This document shows, piece by piece, positions 50,401 through 57,499 of a stretch of DNA of 64,000 nt. Source of the stretch: Pratylenchus scribneri (Eukaryota > Nematoda > Chromadorea > Rhabditida > Pratylenchidae); contig JAQSEB010000140.1 in NCBI GenBank assembly GCA_030063045.1, forward strand, positions 682,001-746,000. Direction: 5' to 3'. The notes beneath the pieces were generated by a model. The model was not told the DNA's origin and did not search any database. It saw only the letters and a list, made by a program, of their open reading frames with translations. Within the stretch, counting starts at the first letter, position 1. Every line of letters starts with the position of its first letter. A program made the translations under genes and the position numbers.

Positions 50401-51850
50401 CCAAAAGGCCAATGATTAATTTACTTTCGCTTGGCCATGCCATCGAAATTACGGCTGAGGATTGGGCAAATTTGTTGCAGATCACCTTCTTTTCGTCCCT
50501 GAAATTATGGATGAGGTATTTTTTAGACAGCAAAAAATGAAGGATCAACTGTGAACTTTTATCAAAAGTTAAGTGAAAAATCTTGAGGGAGGAATTTTAA
50601 CTGTTCTTTTACCATTTTTTGACTCCACATATTTACAACTTTCGCAACTTTCTTCCTTCCTATGTGTAGATAACCATTAGATGAGGTCACGATGGTAAAT
50701 TTGCCGAATTTGAATCATTTATCCGATGATAAAACACAAATATAAGGCCAAGATTGGGAATTGGAGAGAATATAATTTTCCTTGTTTTGATCAAAAATTA
50801 AAGATGCTAAAACGTTTAAAAAACTGTCTTTTTTGTGGTTAAAATTAAATTAGAATCGATTAAACTATTACTAAATTTATATCAAGATGTTTCTCGACAG
50901 GTTCTATCGATGGGATATACATATGTTTGGGTTTCTAGGATTAATTTCCAACAGTTATAAACGAGTATCTTTGCTGTATTTTCAATACTATTTCTGTAAA
51001 TTTAAATTTTTCCTTTTCGTATTGGTAAATAAATTGTAAAATATTTCTACTAAACTCCAGAATCAAATGGTGAACTGACCAACTTTCCCCCAAACGAAAG
51101 ACGTAAACAATATTGTCAGTTTGGCCGACAGCAAATTTACTGGAATCCGGCGAAAATGTGGCACATTTTATCAAATAGCCACTCTTTCCATACTGAAAAA
51201 AATAAATGTAAAAATGAGAGTATTTATTTTGGCGAAAAAACATTGAAAATAGTCAAAATAATTATAATGGTTTAAGAAGGGTTTATCTATATTCGCAAAC
51301 CAAATATACCTAAAATTGGATAGAGCTGATTTGAATGGTATATAAATTAAAGGATATTAAACGGTTTAAACCAATTTTGGTTTGGTCAACAATTGAAGGG
51401 TATTAAACGGTTTAAAGAATTTTGGTTTAATGGTTCAAAACTAAGTTAAAATTTGGTTAAACCCAAACCAAAACATAATCAAATGAGGCATCTCGAAGAG
51501 ATCTATCGATCCTGATTAGGATAAAACACTGAACCTGAACTCTATAAACCATTATAATTTTTAGTCGTTTTAAATATTTCCAATTTTAAAAATAATATAA
51601 TAAATTAATCCATTACTTTTGAATCAACTGGTTTTGTGGCGAATTTGTCTCTTCGCCGAAATTTTTCATCAAACAAGAGGACATGTCGATCGGCGGTGAC
51701 CACAGCAAGTTTTCGACCATTCGGTGCAAAGCAGAGGGCACCGGCCCAGCCAATTTCGTCCTAAAATTATCCATAAAAGTTTATTGAATCTTTCGTTATT
51801 TTGAAATTGACCGAAGGGCTGACAACGCTGCTCAAATATTTCAGCTTCAT
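14470..51850 (-). CDS. IFT172: Intraflagellar transport protein 172 (OSM-1 homologue), 40 exons
   Basis: Forty exons join with consistent phase and no frameshift to about 1,837 residues (human about 1,750). IFT172 is the peripheral IFT-B component that links anterograde to retrograde transport at the ciliary tip; in nematodes it acts in ciliated sensory neurons (osm-1). The N-terminus is MKLKYLSSVVSPS, followed by WD40 repeats (FDEKFRRRDKFATKPVD, FAVGQTDNIVYVFRLGES, GKVRLASAGSNKCSTLY, FVEYGRDELAGWIRTE) over roughly residues 1-690. The rest is TPR-like helical repeats (FEVRARLAMMAKQFKRAERI, YLWAKSLGGDAAVKLL) and a conserved C-terminal segment (WVLAISVGQNVEKML, DDRDSYEAST) ending WSMQ. Oddities are a Gly/Asn-rich insertion in exon 8, a Gln7 run in exon 30, two GC-AG introns, and a 13.8-kb satellite-filled intron. 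An X-box lies ~100 bp upstream of the start. Confidence 0.95.
15620..16245. repeat. IFT172: 70-bp tandem array in IFT172 intron
   Basis: About nine copies of a unit containing gatttatttctaaataaaaa and ttccttaaaaattttctaaa recur with a period of exactly 70 bases through most of the array (for example at 15831, 15901, 15971, 16041). It is non-coding and nearly homogeneous, so recently amplified. Confidence 0.9.
16600..16930. repeat. Short degenerate AT tandem repeats
   Basis: Units of 'aattcaatgaaaaaatttctaaaataaaattttgaaa' type recur with small indels, period about 45-60 bases, in the intron between IFT172 exons 36 and 35. No coding signal. Confidence 0.5.
17855..18270. repeat. Foldback family copy with 5 tandem units
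   Basis: The flank tacccaaaattggatagagc and gcattgaatggtatataatt precedes five ~46-bp units around AAACGGTTTAAACC. The far flank aatcaaatgatgcgtcttga and aggtctatcca is the diverged reverse complement of the near flank. It lies in the intron between exons 34 and 33 of IFT172. Confidence 0.75.
18540..18960. repeat. AT-only low-complexity tandem block
   Basis: Repeated 'ttaattaaatattttttttatta' type words fill the intron between IFT172 exons 32 and 31. No other feature seen. Confidence 0.55.
19391..19520. mobile_element. 130-bp hAT-type MITE with 8-bp target duplication
   Basis: Terminal inverted repeats TAGAGCACGGATTTTTATTG and complement enclose 130 bases. ATTATTAC lies directly on both sides (19383-19390, 19521-19528). 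The TAGAG end fits the hAT YARNG terminal consensus and the 8-bp duplication fits hAT. It shares its ends and inner words with the 568-bp element at 41626-42193. Confidence 0.9.
19595..19810. repeat. Tandem pair of a GC-richer ~105-bp repeat
   Basis: Two diverged copies (about 19597-19690 and 19706-19808) share tccctttaatcccc, cattcattgg, ccacag-gggg-cttaat, gcctcc-gtgaa-gcccgg and gagagtctaggcc. A more diverged reverse copy sits at about 4680-4740. The base composition is much higher in GC than the surrounding intron. Confidence 0.6.
20400..20985. repeat. Foldback element with internal duplication
   Basis: Arms contain caaattaaagagcagacttt plus ttggctatcc on the left and gatagccaaaagtcagctct plus ttaat on the right, in reverse complement. 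The left arm is itself duplicated (gacttttggctatccaa at ~20500 and ~20670, each followed by gttggagttatgc). It lies in the intron between IFT172 exons 30 and 29. I cannot define the exact ends. Confidence 0.6.
20995..21125. repeat. ~37-bp tandem repeat, three copies
   Basis: The unit 'ggatattattttcctttaaatttcctcaattttt' repeats three times with a degenerate fourth. It is intronic. Confidence 0.7.
22260..22345 (+). repeat. tRNA-derived SINE-like fragment
   Basis: An A-box-like tagtctaggtgatttgcgcc and a B-box-like ggttcaatacctgggc are spaced as in a tRNA, but no paired acceptor stem is present. Confidence 0.5.
22430..22800. repeat. Large near-perfect palindrome (~330-370 bp)
   Basis: Left arm words in order are attccacaattctgcaatta, gcgttttcgattataataaa, aaaccggtttta and tagatctcatcaagatgcat. 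The right arm mirrors them: atgcgtctcgatgagatcta, ataaccggtttatg, tttattataattgaaaacgt and agaattgtggaatt. The centre resembles the GGTTTAAACC family (catttaattttggccaaacc). It could be the longest-ended copy of that family. Confidence 0.7.
22800..22900 (+). repeat. tRNA-derived SINE-like fragment
   Basis: A-box-like gagttggttagcatagcgcc is followed by B-box-like aaggttcgatatttcg and the shared tail accgtcaaattattttttt also seen at 1.7 kb. Confidence 0.5.
24315..24575. repeat. Foldback family copy, reverse orientation
   Basis: Four units read as ggtttaaaccgtttaatacc, ctttaattgttgaccaaacc in the opposite orientation from the 12.2 and 17.9 kb copies. It lies in the intron between IFT172 exons 22 and 21. 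Confidence 0.75.
24905..25125 (-). repeat. Two reverse-oriented tRNA-derived fragments in tandem
   Basis: Both copies read cgctaaccacctgaactatt or cactaaccattcggactatt (complement of an A-box region), preceded by complementary B-box words gggaatcaaacc and taccgaacc. Spacing between them is about 120 bases. No functional tRNA fold. Confidence 0.5.
25618..25950. other. Unique leader sequence preceding the satellite
   Basis: This is intron sequence with a GC-richer unique portion (about 25745-25945: ggagactcctactggaccga, ccgatttcgagatattagcc, aggccgggtt) that is not repeated in the array. The last few bases (agcttacaatt) begin the first monomer, so the array starts abruptly at the edge of this sequence. 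Confidence 0.6.
25950..39158. repeat. 13.2-kb satellite array, ~77 copies of a 168-176 bp monomer, inside an IFT172 intron
   Basis: A head-to-tail monomer runs without interruption. Landmarks in order are TATAGAGYTCTAGGCCTAGA, a T7-T10 run, TTAGCTTACWATTATTAAAA, a variable hexamer region, GAAAACTCGGGCCGATTTTG, TTCTTATTTGAAATTTTGGA, ttcctgtatttttgaaaa and ttcatacctaaaa with an A6-A13 run. Spacing of GTATAGAG is exactly 168 for clean monomers, longer where A or T runs lengthen. Two main versions differ at TTTAATCAGAAAATTTC versus TTTATTCCTAAAATTTC. One monomer at ~36690 lacks 24 bases. Segmental duplications of 1,854 and 1,026 bp are present. All apparent open frames inside are repeat artefacts. 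The array is bounded by IFT172 exons 20 (25457-25617) and 19 (39463-39568). Confidence 0.98.
40440..41185. repeat. ~77-bp AT-only tandem array in IFT172 intron
   Basis: Units of aatataaaatttaattaatt, aaaataaaaaaatttaattt and aattaataattaaaatataa repeat about nine to ten times between IFT172 exons 17 and 16. The later copies are almost identical. Confidence 0.85.
41626..42193. mobile_element. 568-bp hAT-type MITE with 8-bp target duplication
   Basis: The left end is TAGAGCACGGATTTTTATTG and the right end is its near-perfect complement (CAATAAAAATCTGTGCTCTA). CTGATGAT directly flanks both ends (41618-41625 and 42194-42201). The interior is rich in 'catcaatattttgcca' words and has no transposase frame. 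The 130-bp element at 19391-19520 is a shorter relative. Confidence 0.9.
45100..45270. repeat. ~81-bp tandem duplication
   Basis: Two near-identical copies contain tcgatttttctaaattaata, taactctaaaaaattaataa and cctaaaaataaaaaaattct. It is intronic, next to IFT172 exon 9. Confidence 0.75.
46895..47149. mobile_element. 255-bp MITE, Tc1/mariner-like (TA-flanked)
   Basis: Inverted ends CCGTAAATCCTCTATTAGTA and complement are flanked by TA on both sides, consistent with the TA target duplication of Tc1/mariner elements. The interior carries GGGGGTACTAAT-type words and no coding frame. It lies in the intron between IFT172 exons 8 and 7. Confidence 0.75.
47520..47615 (-). repeat. tRNA-derived SINE-like fragment (reverse)
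   Basis: Reverse-strand words ggagggaactcgaaccggac (B-box complement) and aaccgattgaactaaa (A-box side) are spaced as in a tRNA. No complete cloverleaf. Confidence 0.5.
48040..48535. other. Low-complexity AT intron sequence
   Basis: Only A/T-rich short words are seen between IFT172 exon 7 and the 84-bp array; no gene or element recognised. Confidence 0.5.
48535..49072. repeat. 84-bp tandem array in IFT172 intron
   Basis: Unit landmarks tatacagtaatttttccatc, caaaaatgatttttaaaaat and ttccaaatttttcaaatttt recur every 84 bases, about 6.5 copies, nearly identical. It ends immediately before the donor of exon 6. Confidence 0.9.
50740..50945. repeat. Degenerate foldback family copy
   Basis: Words aaaattaaagatgctaaaac, gtttaaaaaactg, caagatgtttctcgacaggt and tctatcgatgggatatacat follow the family order but are strongly diverged. 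It lies in the intron between IFT172 exons 4 and 3. Confidence 0.45.
51255..51560. repeat. Foldback family copy with intact-looking ends
   Basis: Ends are ataatggtttaagaagggtt at the left and ctataaaccattataat at the right. The core has two AAACGGTTTAAA units. AATT or a shorter duplicate flanks both ends. It lies in the intron between IFT172 exons 3 and 2. Confidence 0.65.
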
Positions 51851-52757
51851 AATAGATGTACGATGAAGAATATGGAAAAAAATTTAAGAAAATAATAATA
51901 ATATTGGAATATGAGAGGGAAGAATTATTCAGCAGTGTGAATAATGCATGTTGGTATCCATGGAAACGCATCTTATATAGTTATAGCTTGATGCTAGTAA
52001 CAAACAAAGCTACAATGATTAATTACTAAACTGAAATCAACCAAAAAACCAAAATTCTAACATCAGGGCTGAGTTTAAGGCTTAACTCTCGGAGGATGGG
52101 TTTTAATTCTTTAAACTAAGTTTAGAGTTAAAATAAGCTTTTAATTTTTAGGACAAATTCACTAAACTAAAATATATGAAAACTAAATTGTGATGACTGA
52201 TAATTTATTTAAATTAGCAAAGATTCTTTATAATTAATAAGTAATCAATATCAATCGATAATCATGCTTTTAAATTTCCGCCGAAATTAACTATCGATAT
52301 TTAATTTCCTCTGTGCATTATTCTTCATTCATCTAGAATTACAATATAAAAATGAAAAGATTTAAAACATTTATTTTATTTCACTTTGATAAAATGGTAC
52401 AAATATTCAATTATTGAATATCTCGTTTTAATCTTTGGTCTCTGTTTTTTTTTCTAATAATAACTAATCAATATCAATCAATAATCATTATTTTAAATTT
52501 CCATAAACTGAAATTGATTAGTAAACTCATTAACTGGATATGTTCTAGAATTGTGTTAATTTCTCGATAAATTATTCTTTGTGCGATTCATTGGTTCAAT
52601 TTCGATATATTTTAAAAATGAGAATGAAAATTTTAAAAAATTATTTTTTATTTCACTTTAATCGAAAAATGGTACAAATATTCAATTATTGAATATCGTT
52701 TTTATATCTTTTGGTCTCCGGTCTCTTTTCTTCTTTTCATTCATTCCATTTCATCCA
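51851..52757. other. Spacer between MEC-17 stop and IFT172 start
   Basis: It holds the IFT172 promoter with its X-box. A diverged direct duplication of 'ttattcaattattgaatatc' with 'aatggtacaaatattc' occurs at ~52385-52430 and ~52665-52710, next to the MEC-17 3' end. No gene seen. At 907 bases and with its own promoter element, it argues against a MEC-17/IFT172 operon. Confidence 0.6.
51954..51967 (+). promoter_or_regulatory. X-box (RFX/DAF-19 site) upstream of IFT172
   Basis: GTATCCATGGAAAC matches the nematode X-box consensus GTHNYYATRRNAAC at every position. It lies 104-117 bases upstream of the IFT172 ATG (51850), the usual distance for DAF-19-regulated cilia genes in C. elegans. This supports both the gene identity and the chosen start, and implies expression in ciliated sensory neurons. 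Confidence 0.85.
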
Positions 52758-55636
52758 TCACCAAATGCGTTGATGTCCATAATCTCGGGTAATTTTCCGG
52801 CCTTGCGCAGTGTCGGGACCGGCGATATGTCGAGCCGGAAGCAGGCCGGTGCCGTGAAGAATTTCCCCCACTTCATCATGATGCGCCGGACGCTAAATTT
52901 TAGAGTTATTTTTTGTTGAGTTTAAAGTAAAGGTTTAAGAAGTATAAAAATATGCCCAAAAATGTTAAAAATAGATTCATTTGGTTCGAAACCGTTAAAG
53001 GGCTAATTTTTTAAACCTATAAATTTAAGTCAAAAATCAAATAAAATTATTTTAAAAATAAAATAAAAATTTTCTATTAATTTTAATTAAATTAATTTAT
53101 TTAAAAATAATTATTTAAATAATTTTATGGGTCGCGGGTTCAAAACCCCCTAGGAGGAAGGTAATTTTTCTACATAAATTTTGTTCAAAATTCAATTAAT
53201 TATACAAAAAAAAATTTAATTTTTTATTAATTTTAATTCAATTTATACATTTTAAAAATAATTTAATTTAAATTATTGGGGTCTCAGGTACAAAACCCTT
53301 AGGGGTAAAGTAATTTTTTAACCATTAAATTTAAGCCAAAATTCAATTAAAATTATCCCAAATAATAAATAATTTCCTTTTTAATTCAATAAAATGTGAA
53401 TAATTTTAAAGGTCACAGGTTCAAAATCAAAACCACTTATTAGAACTTAGAAGGAATGGAATATTTTTTTCTCCCCCAAAAATTCTCACCGGTGAATGTC
53501 CTCCACCACCACCCTTTGTTTGTGCCGAAGGCGGTGATCCCTGATAGCTTTGATTTATGGTGCGTCGATTGCGTTCCATCGCCGTCAGTGGGCGTTTGGC
53601 CTCATCCGCGTCCAATGCGGCCGATTGTTTTCCACCGGATTCCGGTTCGAGGCCAGCAAAAAATTCAGGAAATATGACAAATGAAGTTGGCTGCCAAATT
53701 GGTTGATCCAAATGGTAATGATGATTTAGGAAGTGAAGGAATGCGGTCGGTGGTTTGTCATAGGCGCATTTCACTGCTTCCGTCTGTTCGGACTGTGTGG
53801 TTAGGGGAAATGAATTATAAATTATTAAAATAATTTTTTAATAATTAGAACTCGCTGGTTAGGGTTTAAGAAAATTTTCAAAAAAAAATTTTCAAAAATT
53901 TTTTCAAATTTGAAAAACAAAATTTCGACAATTTCAAAAATTTTGTATCCTAAAAGAGGACCCACAATTTTTGCTTGTTTTTAAAATTATTAAAATAATT
54001 TTTTATGAATTTTTAACAATTACTGATTGGATAGGGCTGAAAATTTTATCAGGAAAAAATTTTTGATAATTTTTAGCCTAGAGGTAAAACCACTCCCTTT
54101 TTAAAATTTAGGTCGCGGGTTCGAATCCGCTTGGAGGAAGGTATTTTTTCGGGCTTCGTATAAACATTTTTTGGCATTTCTATAAATTCTACAGTATATT
54201 TCTAGCCGAAATACAATGATTGGAATAAATTCCATTATAAAATGAAATTTTTATTGGACTTTTAAACCAAAAGTTATCATAAAAATTGTGCCCACCTTCA
54301 ACATTGCATTGAACAATTCCAGCCCGCGGCCATGATGTTGAACGGATTCGTGCACGAAAAAGTCGAGAACACACACCGGGGTGTGCACATAGCGACGGCC
54401 ACTGGCATCGACCAGGTAGAGGCGACGATCACGGACAATCTACGACGAAGAGTGGGAATAATTTTGGGAATGGATCCAAAATAGTTAATGGTTTAAGGCG
54501 GGTTTGTCCTACATTCCCCAAGGGTATTAAACGGTTTAAACCAATTTTGGTTTGATCAACAATTAAAGGGTATTAAACGGTTTAAACCAATTTTGGTTTG
54601 GTCAACAATTAAAGGGTATTAAACGGTTTAAACCAATTTTGGTTTGATTACGGCCTATTTTGGTTTAATGGTTCAAAACTAAGTAAGAATTGGTTAAATC
54701 CTAGCCAAAACATAATCAAATGATGTATCTTGACGAGATTTATTGATTGGGTAAAAGGTTGGGTTTAAGAAAAACCTGTTGAAATTTTTGACTTTTTCAA
54801 TATTTCTCTTTGTGAATTCCCCAATTTCCTCTACCTTCAAATAGCCCAATAAAATTGAAGCAGTTTGGGTGGTTTGTTGGCCATTTGTCGCCGGTTGGCT
54901 GTCACCGTTGACTTCTGCTGTTGCTGGGGGCTCCTCCTTCTTCAAATCCCAAAGCAAATAAAGTGCCTGCTCATCCTGGGAATCGGCAAAACGCTCAAAA
55001 CTGGTCAATGGACGCTTCAGGGATTGAGCCTAAATTTTTTAAATGAATTTACGAGTTAATATTAACAGATTTCGGACTCTTTTTGTTCAAATGAATGTAT
55101 TTCGGCTAAAAATGCTTAAAAGTGACCATCAAATCCGAAAAAAAAATATTTTCCCTAGAGTGGATTCGAACCTGAAACCAAAAATTTACAAGGCTTCCCC
55201 TTAGTTGAAAATTTTCAAAAAATTTTTTTGGTCTAGAATTGTATTAAAAATTTGTAAAAATGCACAAAATTAATTACAAAGTTTGGAAAAATTATTTTTT
55301 TTCTGAGAGGAATCGAACTCGAGACCTAAATTTTGCAAAATGGAAGAGGTTACCCATTTGACTATAAAAAAATTTTAAAAATTTTTTGGTAAAATTTTAA
55401 AACCCTAATCAGCCTAACCTAGTGACAAAAATTTCTATAAAAAAATTGCCGAATTTTACTACCTCAGCTGACATTTGTCCCAATCGATCGATGGCCTTCT
55501 CCAGTGCTGCACTTTGTGACTGTTGCCGTTGTTTTCGGGCATTCCAATGCAATTTTTGATTCTCGAATTTTGCCACCGGTGGATTCTTGTCCACACCGCT
55601 CGGCACAAAATCGCCAATGTTGAAGGGAAGTTCCAT
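52758..55636 (-). CDS. mec-17: Alpha-tubulin N-acetyltransferase (MEC-17/ATAT1)
   Basis: Five exons (55636-55463, 55029-54835, 54439-54296, 53792-53490, 52892-52758) give about 316 residues. The enzyme acetylates alpha-tubulin Lys40 in the microtubule lumen using acetyl-CoA; in nematodes it acts in touch-receptor neurons. Family signatures are MELPFNIGDFVP at the N-terminus, SLKRPLTSFERF, LYLVDASGRRYVHTPVCVLD and FFVHESVQHHGRGLELF (acetyl-CoA-binding QxxGxG and the catalytic Asp of the LDF motif), then YDKPPTAFLHFLNHHYHLDQ and SFVIFPEFFAGL ending the catalytic domain (~residue 200). A disordered tail follows, with PLTAMERNRR and a GGGGGH run. In the last exon two frames are open (see findings). 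It lies upstream of IFT172 on the same strand. Confidence 0.93.
53120..53300 (+). repeat. Two B-box-bearing SINE-like fragments
   Basis: Words gggtcgcgggttcaaaaccc and ggggtctcaggtacaaaacc, each followed by 'taggaggaaggtaattttt'-like sequence, match the 3' halves of the tRNA-derived family. They lie in the last MEC-17 intron. Confidence 0.45.
54095..54225 (+). repeat. SINE-like element with defined 3' tail
   Basis: ggtcgcgggttcgaatccgc (B box) and ttggaggaaggtattttt are followed by tctacagtatatttctagcc and gaaatacaatgatt. The same tail order is found at 58.4, 59.1 and 63.6 kb, which defines a family. Confidence 0.6.
54480..54775. repeat. Foldback family copy with 3 tandem units
   Basis: It starts atggtttaaggcgggtttgt; three AAACGGTTTAAACC units follow; the far flank is aatcaaatgatgtatcttga. 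It lies in a MEC-17 intron. Confidence 0.75.
55135..55370 (-). repeat. Two reverse SINE-like fragments
   Basis: agtggattcgaacctgaaac at ~55160 and gaggaatcgaactcgagacc at ~55315 are B-box complements, the second followed by gaggttacccatttgactat (A-box side). They lie in MEC-17 intron 1. Confidence 0.5.
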
Positions 55637-57499
55637 ATTTTAGAAGTGGAATATTTTTTGATTAATACTTCAAATGAAATTTTTAGCTGAAATTTTTGAA
55701 ATTTTGTTAGATTTTAAGAATAAATTTTGGAACAATTTTCCCAGAACTTTTCGCATTTTGGAATGTTTATTTTTCAAAAAGTAATGGCGGCTATGTCCGG
55801 GTGGCCAGACATTTTCTTGTAAAAATGTTTATAAAATTAGTCCCCAAAATTCATTCACAAAAAAGTCGATGATTTTCGCTGTTGCGTGTTTGAATTATAA
55901 AAAAAGGAAGATGGGAAAAACTAAAAAGTTTCGCAGAGAAGGGTTAATGCATTGGCTTAAAATTTGGAAAAAAAATTGTACTATTTAATTTGGCGAAAAA
56001 AATATTGCAAATGGCGGCGAAAAGAATATGTCTCTAAATAAATCTTTTATAATTTGGTCGTAACTTATAAGTAGGTGTTCTCACTGTTCAGGGCTTATAG
56101 GGTTAGGAATTAGGATTAGGGCCAAGTATGGATTTAAGGCTAGAGCTAGCAGCTAGGTAGGTTAGGAATGTTAAAGAAGCCTGACTTGCCCATGCCCACG
56201 TTATATGGCCTTTACTTTTTTGGCCATAACTAAACAAATAAAATTGAGCAATTTTTTAAGGAAAAAATGGTTCAATTTAAAGGAAAAATTCGTAATAAAA
56301 AATTATGGCCCAAACATAAAACAACCAAACAAAAGATTTGTGTGGAAAAAAAATAATGCTCTGGATGAGAAGTAACCTCAATTTATGAGGTGAAAAATGC
56401 CGACGAAAATTGCTTCTGCGGTTGGGTCGACCGACCGATTATGGACGGACGGAATTATTCGTAGGATGGGAAATGGAAAAAGGAATGCCAAAAAACAACA
56501 ACAATTTTTACGGGCATAGAGGCGAAATTTCGGAAAATATAGATAATGGAAAGTGGGAAAGAGTGTACACGGATTGAAGGGCCAGCGTCACATGGAAGGA
56601 TGGGACAACACGGACACAACAAAAATGGGGATGGCAGCGAAGAAAAAGCTCTTTTTTGGGATTTTGTGCGGAAGAGAACAAATAATCTATGGATGAATTT
56701 TGAGCATAAAATTTTGAAATTTTTGATGAGTAAATTTTTTATTTTAAAAATTGTATTTTTGTTTTTTAATTTTGATGCGCGGTGATAAATGGCGCGTATT
56801 TTTTAAAAACATTTTTATTGGAATTGGTGCCAGCCGGTAGTTCTTTTTGTATTTTATGAGGAGGTAGAAAGTCGGATTTAAAAGGATGAATTTTTAGCAT
56901 AAAATTTAGGAAATTTATGAGCGAATTTTTTAACTTAAAAATTGCTTTTCAATTTTTGATGCGAGGTGAAAAATGGCGCGTCTTTTTTGAACATGTTTAT
57001 TTGAATTGGTGCCAGCTGCTAGCCGGTCACTACATTCAATTTCTTTCACCGCCTTTTATGTTAATTTTTTAGGGTTTCATTTGTGCAATCCTTCCTAATT
57101 AATTTCTTTTTATTCTATGCGTCCAAAAATTAATGTGAAATGGATATGAAAATAGGATGAATAAAAAGCATTTAAAAATAAAATCAATAAGCAGGCAATT
57201 AAGCTGACTTTTATATATATCAAATTATTAGAAATATATTTGAATGAATATAAAACATTTTCATTGATCAATAAAAATAATTTAAATATTTATTCATAAA
57301 TAAAATTACAATTAAAATACAATCGATTATCAAAAAAAAATATTCAAATGGGTCTCAACAATTTATTTAATTAAATCAAAAGCTAAATTTGGGAAAAGGC
57401 GGAATAAAGGAAGCCAGGAAAAAAAAACAAATTCATATATTTTCTTCACAAAAAATTCGGTTTTATTTTCCTATCCTTCCAATAATATTTTCGTCTCAT
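55637..57499. other. Spacer upstream of MEC-17
   Basis: No supported gene. It contains a diverged direct duplication at 56690-57035 and a stretch at 56095-56165 with repeated gttaggaattaggattaggg-like words. The open frame at 56546-56785 has no domain and AT-biased composition, so I do not call it. Confidence 0.55.
56690..57035. repeat. ~185-bp direct duplication in MEC-17 upstream region
   Basis: Copies at about 56695-56850 and 56885-57035 share 'gagcataaaattt', 'aaatggcgcgt', 'ggaattggtgccagc' and 'tagccggt'-like words in the same order and orientation. Confidence 0.65.

Larger units (their letters stand above)
42471..51850 (-). other. IFT172: IFT172 exons 1-15 (WD40 region and first TPR)
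   Basis: Exon model in transcription order: 51850-51812, 51760-51617, 51192-51080, 50498-50280, 50026-49951, 49346-49096, 47987-47819, 46861-46586, 45549-45328, 44832-44692, 44226-44057, 43714-43612, 43552-43385, 43332-43261, 42686-42471. Each was placed by GT/AG sites, phase and match to the IFT172 family. Exon 5 (PNRRSFLSGHEDGAIFLYSF) is short and easily missed because no long open frame marks it. Confidence 0.85.

Noticed and set aside
14470..55636. IFT172 and MEC-17 as one operon
   Set aside because: 907-base gap and an X-box promoter directly upstream of IFT172 argue for independent transcription.
56546..56785. 79-codon plus-strand frame
   Set aside because: No recognisable domain and overlaps a direct duplication.
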